Both the position numbers and the translations under genes were made by a program. From NCBI GenBank assembly GCA_027596945.1, contig JADGJH010000141.1, forward strand, positions 3,292 to 28,302: a stretch of 25,011 nt of DNA, written 5' to 3'. Source of the stretch: Physocladia obscura. Taxonomy: Eukaryota; Chytridiomycota; Chytridiomycetes; Chytridiales; Chytriomycetaceae. Position 1 is the first letter of the stretch. Each line of letters starts with the position of its first letter. A model generated the notes under the pieces. It ran no database searches and was not told the origin of the DNA. It saw nothing but the letters and a program-made list of their open reading frames with translations. Below are positions 9,192 to 21,800 of the stretch, piece by piece.

Positions 9192-10118
9192 TTAAACATG
9201 GATACAACAACTTTCAGCGTTTCTAAAAATTCTCAATTCTCGAAGTTCTGGCGGTAAATGAAGCTTGTGCTTGTTGCGAGAAATATGAAAAGTTACCAAA
9301 GCATTGCAATTCCGAATCTCAAGTGGTATAGATCCAGAAAATTCATTATCTGTTGCACTAAAGTATTCTAGTTTCGAGCAACTGAAGATTTGCGGCGGGA
9401 ATCTTCCGCCGATTTTGTTACCGCTAATGCTGAATCGAACAAGATTCACACATTGACCGATTTCTGCTGGTATTGTGCCAGACAGGTAATTACTGCGTGC
9501 TTTGAATGTTTGAAGCGAAACACAGTATCCGATTTCTTTTGGGATATAGCCCGAGATTTTATTATCACTGATGAGTAACCACTCTAAGTTCGTCATTTTT
9601 CCGACACGCGCGTTTAGTGTTCCTGTAAGCTTATTCGATTCCAAATCCAGAACGCGTAGTTGCAAGAGGTCGTATAAAGTTAATGGAATTGTGCCCGTCA
9701 TTCCGCAGTGATTTAACTGCAAAACAGTGAGCGACTGGATTAATCCAAGCGAGGCGGGAATTGCAGGAAACTGGCAAGGCACTGCATTTTCATCGAAATA
9801 ACGAGATGGAACCCTCCACAGTAACTGACTCACGTTTTCGAAAACAAACTTGCAAGCAGCAGATTGAAATGGCTCTGGCAACATGAACACAATTTCTTCC
9901 CATTCCGTTGGATCTTTGGACTTTTTGTAATGGCGTTGAGTTTGCGGAATAAAACGTCCGAAATTCTCTAGGATGCATAATGCAAACGCTTTGGACACGA
10001 GTCTCAGAGCAATAAGACTACGCGGCGGAACCCACGCTAATATTTCAGCCACGACATCGACAGGAATATTGCTGAAAAGAAACAACTGACTGCTGTCGAA
10101 ATTGTCGGAGACTGTCAT
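9192..10118 (-). CDS. F-box protein with plant-type leucine-rich repeats
   Basis: Intronless, 308 residues. Residues about 16-45 (SNIPVDVVAEILAWVPP and following LRLVSKAF) match the N-terminal F-box helix pattern, which binds Skp1 in SCF ubiquitin ligases. From about residue 125 there are six or so leucine-rich repeats of the plant type, with the L..L.L..N.L.G.IP pattern: for example LRVLDLESNKLTGTL, ISDNKISGYIPKEIG, NYLSGTIPAEIGQC, ISGNKIGGRFP, DNEFSGSIPLEIRNC. No signal peptide or transmembrane helix is visible, so it is probably an intracellular substrate receptor rather than a surface receptor. The substrate is unknown. The ATG chosen is the only one that includes the whole F-box. It is isolated, with about 1.1 kb of non-coding DNA on each side. 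Confidence 0.85.
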   Translation of the reverse strand: MTVSDNFDSSQLFLFSNIPVDVVAEILAWVPPRSLIALRLVSKAFALCILENFGRFIPQTQRHYKKSKDPTEWEEIVFMLPEPFQSAACKFVFENVSQLLWRVPSRYFDENAVPCQFPAIPASLGLIQSLTVLQLNHCGMTGTIPLTLYDLLQLRVLDLESNKLTGTLNARVGKMTNLEWLLISDNKISGYIPKEIGYCVSLQTFKARSNYLSGTIPAEIGQCVNLVRFSISGNKIGGRFPPQIFSCSKLEYFSATDNEFSGSIPLEIRNCNALVTFHISRNKHKLHLPPELRELRIFRNAESCCIHV

Positions 10119-11272
10119 TGCTTACGTCAATTAGATGCGCCAATACTCGTCGCGGCAATTTGATTCAAAGACCCTGGTCTTAAGCAATTTAAAGAAAATT
10201 AAATTGTTGGGCAAATGCATTCGTTTAAAAAAATAACGCAGAAAAATTTATATATTTATAGAATATAAATTTAATGTTCTGCTCTTTTCATGATTTTTTT
10301 TTTCTTCGTTTCTCTTTCAATTTTCATATTTTCTACTCTCTAGATCAGACACACTCAATAATAACAAAACAAAAATTTTGCTAGTCACAAACCAAGAGGA
10401 CATAATTTAACGGGGACAAGATATGCAAGAAATTACAGGGATGAACAGGCACTTTATTGAGCAATCTATTTGGAACAAACGTGACTGTGTTATGGGAATG
10501 AGTTTTTAAAAAAATACTAATATTTTGTGAATTATTTGTTCTCGTAAAGCATCCATACCTTAAGCATAAAAATAGCTAGTCAATATATTAAATGATAAAA
10601 TTAAATCACCATTAGTTGCATTTTATTGAATAAACTGATCCAGTTGAAAAACTTGTAATTCTTGCTGTTCCGTTCACATATAATGTATATCCTGGACTAG
10701 TAGTATTAATACCTAATGATCCCTCTCACATTTCAAGAGAAATTTGTTAATACTGTTTTTCATTTTTATTGACTCTCAACTGCGGCATCAATTTTGAAGA
10801 ATTGCTGTTATGCTGTGAAACAGGGGAAACGAAAAATCCACCATCGTAAACTCACTTTTTTTGAGTAAGATGAAACACAAGAATGTCTCGTACAATGAAA
10901 ACATCTACCATCGTGGATTTCTTGCTATATTCACCATTTTGTTTACACCTAGTGATCACGATGTTTCCTGGTTTAAATGAGATGGGACAATCAGTTCAAG
11001 TTGTCTTTTCCTTTTAAAACAATGCAACACCATTATTGAACTGCGTATTTCTCAACTTTATTGAAATAAACAGGGTAAACTATTGACTGATAGCACTGTT
11101 GATTTTTCATTATTTAAAACTGTTGCCATACATTTATGATTAAAATATGCCTCAAAGGTTGAAACAGATATTGTCTTGTCACAAATTAGCCAAGCTGAAT
11201 CTTGCTTCATTATATTCACTTTTTTTTTTTTTCAAATGTGTATTTTTTTTTTGAAAATTATTCGCATAAGTA
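10119..11272. other. AT-rich intergenic region without genes
   Basis: About 1.2 kb with no open frame above 60 codons on either strand. The left end must carry the F-box/LRR promoter. The short motif ACCATCG occurs twice (around 10838 and 10907), with AAATCCAC and GTGGATTT forming inverted arms nearby. T-runs lie around 11220-11252. I see no tRNA-like B box or other RNA gene. Confidence 0.5.
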
Positions 11273-11278
11273 TTTATT
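11273..11278 (-). terminator. Polyadenylation signal of the monooxygenase gene
   Basis: AATAAA on the minus strand, about 60 nt after the stop of the flavin monooxygenase gene. Confidence 0.45.
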
Positions 11279-11338
11279 GCACTAGAGAGTTATGAGGGCA
11301 AACTGGTTTATCTTTTAAAAACAAAAACTGTAGACCCT

Positions 11339-13366
11339 TCAAACTTTTCTCCAGTGTGACAAACTTCTACTCCACGATTCCTTCAAGACATTCCCAAACC
11401 CTTTCACGCCGGCAAAACGCACTGTTAGAAACTGGGATCTCTTCAAAGGTTCTGTTTTTGATTCCGCTTTGATTGCAATTTCGTCCTTTGTATCAGCTAC
11501 ACTCGATAAAATTTTTTCGTAATGCTTTTTGCGAACTTCGGCATGAAATTCTGGATATCCAGTCACTTCAGCTTCTCCAAGCGGGAGACCATCGCGATTG
11601 AGCCACTGCAAGATTTCAGCCACTTGACTCAGTTGACCCTCCTCTCCTGGTTACGATGGTTTCAATATTTAACTGAAAAAAAAAAAAGAAGAAAAAAAAA
11701 NNNNNNNNNNCAAGTATGTGAAAGGCTCTTCCAGTTCCTTTCTTTTTCAACTTTTCCTGATACAGTAACCTTTCGGTCTCGAGATCTGGCAAGAAGGCTT
11801 TCCGCGCAAACACTCTGGCAATAGCCAAAGCCTGAAACTCGAAAAATGTGGTAGGAATATGGAAACAAACTCCAACAAATGCCAAAGTCGGATCAGGGAT
11901 GTAAAACAAATCTTGGTGGAGGTTATGAACCCACGTGCCATCAGTAACCAATACTGTGTCTACATCGTCGCCTGCAGGGTCTGACTCCTGAAATTGCGGC
12001 AAAAACGGATAATTAAACATGTAACCAGTGCACACAATAACTTGATCAACGTCAGTGAGAGATGTGCCATCCACCAGATTGATTGTCGAAGTAGTGGTGT
12101 CAAAATTTTGAACTTCTTTAACGTAAATCACGCGTTCAGAAAGGGAAGCCCAAAGTGCTTTGTGAAACTTGACAACATTTGCTGGGCGTTCAACTAATTC
12201 ACGGCGTGAGATGTAAATTTTTCCGGTTGAATTTGGGCCAAGATCTTTTGCAATATCCATTGCTGATACTCCGCCACCAATAATCAACACGTTCTGTTTT
12301 AGTCGCAATTTTATTTCTACACACAAGTCTTTTATTTATTTATTTACCTTGTCTTTGAATGGAAGTGGCGTCCGGTAAAGCTTCGAGTGAATAATTGCGT
12401 CTCCCTTTTCAGCTCTCCAAGAACTGATTCCAGGAATATCGGGAACAAAAGGGTCATTGTAATGGCCGGTTGCAACAACGATGGCATCGAAAATCTGTCA
12501 TCAAATTCCAAAAAGTTAATGTTTTTGCAGTTTTCGATAGAAAAAAAGAGATAGTTTCGGCAAATTCCAACCTCCTCTCTCCATTCGAAAGAATTTTGCT
12601 CTTTATCCAGAATCTGCACCAGAATTTTCCACACTTGCCCATTTACAGTGTCTTGTTTCTCGACTCGCGCGACCAAAGAGTTGTAAACCAAGTTTTCATC
12701 CAGCGCGAAACGTTCAACGTAGCTTTTGTAATATTCTGCGACAACAGAGTGACTTACAGACCATGGGATATCCTAATTTAATTCAACATGAATCAATATA
12801 TTGATAGCAGATTAAAACGAGTTTGTTTGCTGTCGTTGTTTTTTTTCCGTGCTACCTCTTGAACGGGCCAGTCCTTCAACCCCATCAGTGGAATAGGCAC
12901 ATTATTTTTCAGGGAAACGTAACAAGCATTCGGCGGATTTTGCAACAGTTTAGCAACTTCACTGCCTTGAACCGAATCCGATAATGGAACCTTCAACGGA
13001 AAAGATGCCCCAGCTGGCACAGCTGAAGTCGAATCAGCCGCCGATTGTGGAGACGGTTGAGGAAATTTTGGTGAGAGAGACGTCTTGTTCGAATCATAGA
13101 ATTTCCTATTTTACTTTTTTTTAAACGGAGCAAAGCCTCTTTCTTGCAACATACCAAACACCGCCGGGCGCACTATTCCTTTCATAGACAGTAACCTGTA
13201 ATCCTTGATCTTTCAAGTGGCGTGCAGCTGGAAGCTGATTTTCAGGATTATTCACATTGTCGGGCTTGTCGAACCCAAAAAAAAAAAAAAAACTACTCAC
13301 GCCAGATGCTCCAGCACCAATAACGGCAACGCGAAGTATTGGTTTGTCGAATTCCCGATGTGCCAT
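11339..13366 (-). CDS. Flavin-containing monooxygenase (FMO)
   Basis: FAD- and NADPH-dependent oxygenase of the class B (FMO) family, expected to oxidise soft N or S nucleophiles; substrate unknown. Exons: 13366-13301, 13234-13155, 13105-12856, 12772-12572, 12494-12348, 12293-11711, 11646-11339; 544 residues in frame. The FAD-binding motif VIGAGASG (residues about 15-22) ends exactly at the first intron. LPAARHLKDQGLQVTVYER completes the first Rossmann unit. ATGHYNDP follows, then GDAIIHSKLYR (close to the FMO signature with HS..Y), then the NADPH-binding NVLIIGGGVSAMD. This has GGGVSA where GxGxSG/A is usual. CTGYMFNYPFL is the second ATG-type motif. The donor of the last intron is hidden by a run of 10 N; the phase fits if exon 6 ends at 11711. 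No transmembrane anchor is seen, as in fungal and bacterial FMOs. Yeast Fmo1-like thiol oxidation is one possible role. Confidence 0.92.
11701..11710. other. Assembly gap (10 N) inside the last FMO intron
   Basis: Ten N bases, flanked on the left by a long A-rich tract (about 11676-11700). The gap replaces the 5' end of the last intron of the monooxygenase gene, including its donor. The true length is unknown. Confidence 0.99.
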
Positions 13367-13769
13367 ATTGGTTGCGCTTTTTTATATTTGTATTAGTTAT
13401 TTGTTTTCTTGGAACTTGTTTCTTCGCTCTGACGCCATTATTGAAATTGCGCAATTTTTATTATTACGATTATGATTCAATTTCTGTTGGTTTTCAAAAA
13501 AAAAAGATTGACTTCAAATCAATTCTCTTTCAAATATTATATTCACACCATTTTTATTTTTTTTTAATATTTATAAATTTAATTATAAATTTTTATATAG
13601 TTTTCCGCACAGGCACCATCTTTCCAGAAACAAAAAATTTCTTGCAATTTAGGCCAAGAAAAACATTTTTCTCTCAGTCATACATAAATTTATTCTTCCT
13701 TTAATTTTTCGGAATTTTTTTTTTTGTATATGGAGACTTATCGAGTTGGTCACAAAAAAGTGCTGAACA
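13367..13769. other. AT-rich spacer between FMO and the SP-RING gene
   Basis: Holds the FMO promoter and the 3' flank of the SP-RING gene. Very AT-rich around 13560-13600, with self-complementary ATAAATTTAATTATAAATTT. The plus-strand open frame 13339-13704 is hydrophobic only because of T-rich sequence and is not supported. A minus-strand AATAAA at 13694-13689, 76 nt after the SP-RING stop, is its likely poly(A) signal. Confidence 0.5.
13689..13694 (-). terminator. Polyadenylation signal of the SP-RING gene
   Basis: AATAAA on the minus strand, 76 nt downstream of the stop codon of the SP-RING gene. Confidence 0.45.
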
Positions 13770-15770
13770 TTATAAGTTTTCTGGTAAAATTGGAATACGT
13801 GGCTGGCTAGGAAGGGCCAACCCATAGAAATTTGGCTTCGCTGCCACTGGTGCAGACGACTCAGAAGAAATTACACCCGCCATTGCCATTTCATTGACTC
13901 CGAATTGTTTACCGTCGCTGCAGTCGGCGCCCACTGAAAGAGAGTTACTTTCTTGATATGTCATACGTCCTGCTAACAAATTCGACAAACTGGCTTGCTG
14001 TTTCGCCGGCCTTCTTGATTCTGGAAAAATCGAAACACGTTCGCATCCCGTGATACTCTGGAATTTCTTCAAAACTTCCGAATGTTGTTCATTTGGTAGA
14101 CCAGGGATAGCAATGTGACCATCTCGAAAAACGAGGACTGAAGAAAACTGAGTCGGAACGCAATAACTTAGGGCATCGAAAAAGCTGTCAACAAATAAAT
14201 CGCATATTGTTATACTGATGTTGCAAAACGGACAGTAATAATCGATTTTCATGAAACACATCCAAGCGCTAAGATCAAAACACTGTTTGTTTGTCGTTTT
14301 GTTTAATTTGTGTGTGTGTGTGTTTCGTCTTGTCATATTGTTTATGTGATGTATTGATTGACATTCGGAAAAAAGTTACAAAACTCACACTTAAATGATT
14401 GCATTTTTTGGAACGAGCAGGAGCTTTCCATCTTCGATTTGATATTGGGCAAATCAATGAAATTTGGAAGTATTCGTACTCATTCACTTTCAGAAATTCG
14501 TTTACTGTGATTATAAATTATTTTGCATCATTCACACAAAATCAAAGTAAAAATCAAAACAAAATACTTACACTTTGAAATACAATCGGCAACTGGCAAT
14601 GCACTTTCTCTCGCGTCATATTCTCCTCGATCTGCCGAAATAAAAGCAACAAATTCCAAAGCCAAAACATATTGATTTATATTTGCTGTTCCACTGGTAA
14701 TAACTGACACTACATTCAATCCTTCGTGTATGTGTTTCGTCAAATCTGCAAACGAATCACTACCAACGAATTGACAAGCAACCGTATCTGGATTTTGTCC
14801 CTCCAGAACAATTTTCACTTTCAACTTTCGCGGTATAATAACGTCCGGTATTGGCTTTCTTAAAGCATCCAATGTCGTTGACTCTGCCTCCGTCACGTAT
14901 AGTATATCAATAATCTCTGCCGGCCATACTGCATGTCGCGACAAATCTCCAGCACGATAACAAAGCAACCGCGCTCGATAATCAAGATCAAACGAATCAA
15001 CCAATGCAAGATTTGTTTTTCTAGAAGCCGTCAAAAGCTTTACGTATTCAGCAGAAACAACGAACGCGATATCTTGGATTACAGTGTTCGGTTCGAGCTG
15101 GGTGGGTGGAAACAAGTCTGCAACAAATCGCGGCAGCAGCTCCGTGTCAAACGGGTATTTTATTGGTCTTGGAATTTGTTCTTTGTGACTTATTGTTATT
15201 GTCTTTTCCTGGGCAAGTTTCGCAAAATCAATTGCACGCAAATTTATGCGCCAATGAAGCCATTTTGGGTTTCTTGATGAATATGGATTTATTGCTTTTT
15301 CGGTGATGCATTTATTGGCAGAGTTAAGACATAGTACAAATTTATCTGGTTGAAGCAGAGGATTAGATTGTGAAGAGAAATAAAACTAATGTACTTCGGC
15401 CGTAACTGCTCATGTGTGGCAGATGCCGTGCAGAAATCTCCAGCATACGAAACAAACGTCTCGTGTTGCGAGTAGTAAAATCGCCACGGTTGAAACACAC
15501 CGCCTGGTTGTCAGGTCTGCAATGGTTAAAAAAAGAGTATAGGAGGCGAATAATAAAACAAAGAAAGGAAGGTGTGATGAAATTATTGGACAGATAAAGT
15601 GGACAAACCTCGACTGTTTTAAACACTTCCGTCTCGAACGCGCGACAATACGTTGCGCGTCGCAACAGTAGTTGTGTTATCTTATCGCACACAGTCGCAT
15701 GCTCTGCGGCGCTGGCGCAAGCTCTCTCCCGCATCTGCTCAAATTGCTGACGAATATTCAGCACTTCCAT
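13770..15770 (-). CDS. SP-RING (PIAS/Siz/ZMIZ-type) SUMO E3 ligase
   Basis: Predicted nuclear SUMO E3 ligase. Exons: 15770-15609, 15503-15395, 15345-14572, 14504-14389, 14282-13770; 557 residues, in frame throughout. The SP-RING finger is complete at residues 367-407: CPIS (C367), KKCNHL (C383, H385), CFDLSAW (C388) and CPFC (C404, C407), followed by a PIAS-like segment with VFRDG. It is split by an intron between CNHLS and CFDL. Residues about 90-350 look like the PINIT-type substrate-binding region: a central WP motif, then GLNVVSVIT followed by YVLALEFV, as in ZMIZ and PIAS proteins. I see no SAP domain; the N-terminus is a short helical segment (MEVLNIRQQFEQM). The start ATG is 57 bp downstream of the PDS5 stop, so its promoter probably lies inside the 3' end of PDS5. 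The joins of exons 2 and 3 are the least certain, though both introns have canonical ends and the phases fit. Confidence 0.85.
14309..14322. repeat. (TG)7 microsatellite in an intron
   Basis: Seven TG dinucleotides on the plus strand inside the last intron (14388-14283) of the SP-RING gene. Confidence 0.8.
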
Positions 15771-15826
15771 GAAAATTTTGTTTGAAAAAACATATTGCAA
15801 GGCATCATATTTCAAAAAATAAGTTG

Positions 15827-15832
15827 TTTATT
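15827..15832 (-). terminator. Polyadenylation signal overlapping the PDS5 stop
   Basis: AATAAA on the minus strand overlaps the PDS5 TAA stop (GATAAATAAAC). With only 57 bp to the next start codon, the 3' untranslated region must be very short or overlap the SP-RING transcript. Confidence 0.4.
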
Positions 15833-18800
15833 TATCTCCTCTTCTCTTTCTCCTTTCCTTGCTGTCTTCCTAAGAAACCGAAAAAGGTGTTTAATAACGC
15901 ATGATGATATTTGAAGAATCTATACCTGCGTCTCTGCCGATTCTGGGCTTGAGTTTGACTCTGAATTTGATGGAACTTTCGCTGTTGTCTGTTTTCCTTT
16001 TCCTCCTGGACTTGCTTTCGTTACTGAGATTTCAATTCTCGTTTTTCGTACTGGTTTTATCAGCGGTATTTCCTCCTCTTCGTCATCCTCTTCTTGTTGT
16101 TCCCAGTTGGTCATCAATGCTGCCTGTTTTCCATTTCGTCCTGTCACTGCTGGAATTGATTTCGTTACTGCAATTTCACTTCTCGTCTTTCGAACAGGGT
16201 TTTTGAGCAATATTTCCTCTTCTTCCCGATCCAATTTCTTGCTTGGTTTATTGACGGAGATATTTTGTTTTTCCTCTATTTTTTTATGGAGACGAATTTT
16301 GGCTGTTGATTCTTCTCCAGTCGTAACGCGTCTATTCAGCGGTTTCTTGTGGAGCACCTCCTCTTGCCCATCATTTTCTTCATTATCTTCGTTGGCTGCA
16401 TCTTTTGATGATTTTACCACCTTCAATCGCTTGGCAGTATTTGGCTTCGGAGTCACTTCGTTGTCGCTATTTTCTTCCTCGTCGATATCCATTTCCGAGC
16501 TGACGGTGTGGGTAAATTTTAACAAATGGCGATTATCAAAATATAAATGAAAAGGAAAAAATATATATATTTACCCAGCAGCGTCCTCTTCGTCACCACT
16601 CCCGATATCTTTGTAAGTTTTAGATTTTTTGGTTGCTGTTCGAGACGATCGCGCTCTGTGTAAAAAAAAAAATTTAATTTTTTTTTTCATGAAATAAAAA
16701 TAATAAAACCTGATGGCTGGTGTATGCTCCAAAGTCATATTTTTTCCAACAGATTTAAGTTCGGAATCAGAATCATCGCTCGAGTCAATTTCATCTCTGG
16801 TCTTTTTGCGTCCAGTCACTAATGTTCCTGTTGTGGCTTTTCGTTTGTTTCCTCCGCCAGTCTTAGCGCCACGCTGTTTTTTCACAGGCGTCGACCCAAC
16901 CGCTCCTTCAGCATCTTCTCTTTCTTCATCCCCTTCGTCTTCATCTTCAGTCATTTCCATTGATCGATCTTTCTCAGCTTTTCCTGCCGCAGATTTTCTC
17001 CTTCCCTTAAAATTATTTAATTTTGCTAAGTTGTCATATTATTTTGAATCCTAAAAGAAAAGAAAAAAACCTTTTGCTTCGTTACAGTAACTGCATTTTG
17101 CATTTCCTCCATCCAAATCTTGCTCAAATAACTTTTCTTCACGTTATTGTTTCCTTCTTGTACAGATGCCATTTTCTTGAAAAATTCACGTTTGTGTGGA
17201 ATCACATCTGGATATGAATTAAGTGTCCATAGCTGGTATTTGCAGTGTTCTCGTATCAAGAATTGCGTCAAATCAGAAATATGGTATATGTTCTGTTATA
17301 ATTTTTGTTAAAATAAGAATCAAAAACATAACAAAAGAGATTACATCTGAAGTTGGGGAATGCAAATCAACTAGCGTCTTCAACTGAGCTGCAGAGTGAT
17401 ATAGAAACGACGCGTTCTCAGGTGACACGACAATTTCAATGTAAAATTGTATATATCTGTAGATAATCTTGAAATTAGAGATAATGGAAAAGAAAAAAGC
17501 AATTGTGAAATACTTGGCAGAAAGAGTAACATCTTCATCATCATCCATGCCAAAATCAGGATGATGCGCCACCATATGTAAAAATTCCGGAAAAATAGAT
17601 TCCAAAGTAGAAGCGCCATCTGAAAAAATATCGATTATAATAAGAAAGTAGGAAAAAAGTGCATACAGTCTTTCTGCATTTTCATTGACCGAATCAAAAA
17701 CGTCTTGGCCTGATAGAATAATAAATTCCAAGATTCATATTGCAAAAATAAGGAAAACAAAAAATAACCTTGATTTTAATGTCATCGTCTGGTTCCAATG
17801 CCGCCATACATAAAATAACAATATACCGATAAGGGATCGAACGTGCCTGCAAATATTTACGCAGTCTTTCCACAAACGTGTCACGAATTTGCCAGCATGG
17901 ATCTTGAACTGTGAGCATAAGTCGATTCCTATCAATTACTGTCATAATTGTCGAATCGCACGATCCAAACTTCGCGAGTTTTAATAAACTTATTGACGCT
18001 GCTTGACGCAAATGTGATTTGAAAGCGTTGCTGAATTAAATTTCAATAAAAAAGCTAAAAACCAAATCAAAACACCCCTCAAACCATGTATTCGAAGTCG
18101 CCATCAGTTCTCCTTCATTTTCCACAATATTCTTCAAAACTTTGTACACGGGCCTCGCAACTGTCAAAGCCACATCTTCAGGCAACCCTCGCAACCGATT
18201 TACCAAAACTTTCAGTCCTAAAACCTTCAGAACCCCTTCAACGTGTAAATTTTCGAAATTAACCCACTCTGTATCGTCATCATGCGCATCGGCTACATAT
18301 GTTTTTGTCAATACATCCCGCATTATAACTTCGGCGGCAATATTCTGGACCTCTTCGTAATCTTTGCTTGCATACAGTGCAAACTGGCCAAGCACAACAA
18401 GCCAAGTCGGAAGATGAGACAGAGATGTTTCGTCATCATCTTTGTCAAGGTTATCATCATCCCCATTTTCTTCCTCTTGTTCGCGGCGTCGAATTATCTC
18501 TTCGATAGCATTTATAGCTTTTTCAATAACCGACGGTGTTTTTAATATAGTTTGAAGGTTTGAAATGATTGTATTTCGTGGAGCTGAATCTTTCAGCAGA
18601 CCAAGAATTGTTGCAGCTTTTTTTCCGTCCTGTATTGTTCCTTTCATACAGTATCTAGTAATAACTTCAAGTTCATCACTGGTGAAATTGAATTAGCTGA
18701 GAAAGAAGGGGAAAATTATATTTTTTAAAAACCTGTTCAATACCACATCTTCCGGCAAAATTTTAATAAACTTTGACAATGCTTCCAACGCATCGGAAAC

Positions 18801-21800
18801 TGTAGATATTCCCGAAATTAACGAAGAAGAAAAAAAAAAAAAGAAACAAAACCTCACCGATACTCTCATCTCCAGACCCTAAAAGAACCAAAAACTCTTT
18901 CAGATGACTCTTGAACACTTTTGGAAACGTTGCAGCAATTTTTTTGATCAGTCCTTCCGCCGTCGCAGCCAACCTCGCAAGGTCAATATCAACAGTGGTA
19001 TTCGCCATTGACATCAAATTTCCGTCCTCATCACGTTGCCGCAACGGCGAAGACTGAGCAACTTCAATTAACCGTGAGATGGAAGATTTTCCAACAATAC
19101 ACAGAGACACACGCCGAAGAATTACTGAAAATGTATCGGATAATCCTCCCCCGTTCACATCGAGACGCTTCATTAGTTCCTTCTGTAATTATTAATTAAA
19201 GCTCTGCAGCTGTGTATGCGTTTGTTTAAACCCACCCCACTCTTAGTGATTGTTTTGAAGTCTGAATTTTCATTCATTACTCCACGAAATAATTTGTAAA
19301 CACGGTTTTCGTTGTTTGTTGCAAATTTTTGCAAATTTAAAGCAGCTTTTTTCGGATCCGGAAACTTGGCTGAAAATAAATTTTAGTGTAAACAAGCCAA
19401 ATAACAATAAAATACCTGATAGGTGTATTATCACTTTGTGTAAGTTGGCTTCCGCACTACCGTCATCGTCATCCAAAATACCACCCTGCATCAATAAGAA
19501 AATATCAATGAAAAAGTGAAACTAAACCAACTGCCAAACAACCACATACGTACATTCCATTTCTCACAAAACTCGATATAAATCATAAAATCTTTCATCA
19601 TTCTGAATCCGTATTTTCAAATCAACGATCAAATATGCAAAAAATAAACATAAAGGAGAATAAACATACGTAGCCTGTCTATCAATAATACTTAAAAATG
19701 CCTTGTACTGCCGCTCTGTCAATGCTCCAACAATTCGTAACAATCGATCAGTACGAAGTACATCATCCGTCAAATACATGAAGATATCTTCATGCAAGAC
19801 ACGTTCAACAATGATTACTGTTTCGATGTCTCCCAAATAAACTAGCTCGAGAATACAGCCTGGAATCCAGCCATACTTTTCAGCAGATTGGTTTTCGTCA
19901 GAGACTCTGTTTTTTGTTTTTTCAATTTACAGTATCTTTTCTGGCTGTTTTTTTTTTGTTTACATATCCGAGTAAGTCAACTTGAATACGTTTGCCAAAG
20001 TAGAGAGTGCTTCCGCACGGACATTCATCTTACATGAAAAAATATTCGAAAAAATAAGATAACGAGAAAAAACAATGAAGAATTTTACCTTTTTATCTTT
20101 GCATCTCTCAGCTATTTGTAAAAGCAAAGATTTTGGAACATTGACCAACGAGACTAAATCAAGCGATCTCATTGCTCTCATAACTGCCAAACGAACTTTT
20201 TCGTCAGGATCAAAAAATTTTTGTTCAAGACCTTCTGTGAATTTTTTTTTTTTTTCTGTCCGATAAACTAGCATTTCGACCAAGTTAAAAAAATACCTGT
20301 AATATCCGCACACAATTCTGGATGGTGTCGGTATACTTCAGTGCAAAACTGAACCCACAAGATTCGAATCGCCGCACTTTTGTCATTTCGCCGCTCCAGC
20401 CAAACTTTCCAAATTATTGGATACACAACTGCAACTCGCGATCCAGAATCAACGAAAATTTTTCCTAGAACATCTGTCGCCAATTCACGAACTTTTTCAT
20501 CTTCACACTGTTTGCATTTTATTAAGAAGATTAAAAGTCAATGACAAGAAAATCGAAAATACCTTTAATTGATCTTCGAACAGAGGAATTACGTTCAATA
20601 AGACTCCTCGACAGGTACTATTCATTTCCAAGATCAATTTATGAGCGATTTTGAAATCTGCGTGTGAAACACCATTAACGTCCTCATTTTCCTCGTCGTC
20701 TTCTTCGCGCACTCTACTTCCACCTTTCATCGATGTATAAAACAAATCACCAAAATGCTATGCATATATATATATAGTAGGTTATTTAGAATTTCATAGT
20801 TTTTGTGGTCAATTTTGGTGAAATTTTATATTGATTTAATAATACCTGACAAATATACCGCTGAAGTTTATCACTGACAGAATTGCATAAGTCAATTGAC
20901 AATTGACGGGACATTGCATTCAGCGGCTGGTATTTATAGGCCAAATATTTTTTTGTGAGCAATAGCAGTGTTTTGTTTTTTGTTTTTTGTTTTGTTTTTT
21001 ACCTTATCAAATTGGAAAATAATCATTTCAACGATTTCGTTATTTAAGGTTGGACTTTCTTCAATCAAACACTGGAGCACTTGCAGTAAAAAGCCGTAGA
21101 CATTTTTTTGGAAGTCCGGACTAATGATTTATAAGATTAAAACAAAAAGCTAGAAAAAAAAATAAGCTAACCGCACAATTCCATAAATATTTTTGAACAA
21201 CGTAATAATCAGATTGTCAGCATTAAGGTCTGTCAGCAAAATGATTGATTTCACAACGGCCAGAGATTCAAGTAGATAGTAATAGTTTTCAAAGTATGGA
21301 CCCGAACTGTCTGCAATAAGAGGTAGCAGATTGATAAACAAGGTGAAAATAGACTGAAAGAAAAAAAAATTATGAGTATAAGATAGACAAACAGAGGGAG
21401 ACGTAATTTCACCTTCAGTTCAGATTCGCTGTAGGGGGCGTCAGGGGCAAAGAGACGCAAGATATCGGCCAGACAACAAGCGACAAGACTTTTGACGGCC
21501 TTGTCTTTGTGAGAAACGAGAGAAGGCGACACTAGGTTTTTCGCAGTGGGAGTGAGAGACGGCAAATTGACAGATTCTTGCTCGAACGAATTGAGCTGGG
21601 AATGCAGATCCTAAATGAGGAGAAAAGGAATGCAGATGTGATTGTTGAATGGCTTGATTTTGAAACCACGAAAAGGGCCTTACCTTGAGACGCGCAACGA
21701 GATCAGCGGTGGCGATGGGCTTTGCAGCGGTGGTTGGTACGATTTTAAAGGCGCCAACGAGCGAACTTGAGCGCCGCTTGTCGCCTTGTTTTCCTTGCTT

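Noticed and set aside
13339..13704. 121-codon hydrophobic plus-strand open frame
   Set aside because: It starts inside the FMO first exon on the opposite strand and its hydrophobicity comes from T-rich spacer DNA; no domain or splice context.
15901..16550. Long plus-strand frames (101 and 147 codons) under the PDS5 tail
   Set aside because: Antisense shadows of the acidic/basic repeat exon; leucine/phenylalanine/serine-rich composition is the complement of Glu/Lys codons.
20355..20375. GATTCGAATC resembling a tRNA T-arm
   Set aside because: It lies inside a PDS5 exon and no acceptor, D or anticodon stems can be placed around it.
20761..20776. Short (AT)n run and other homopolymers in introns
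   Set aside because: Ordinary AT-rich intron sequence; too short to report as repeats of interest.
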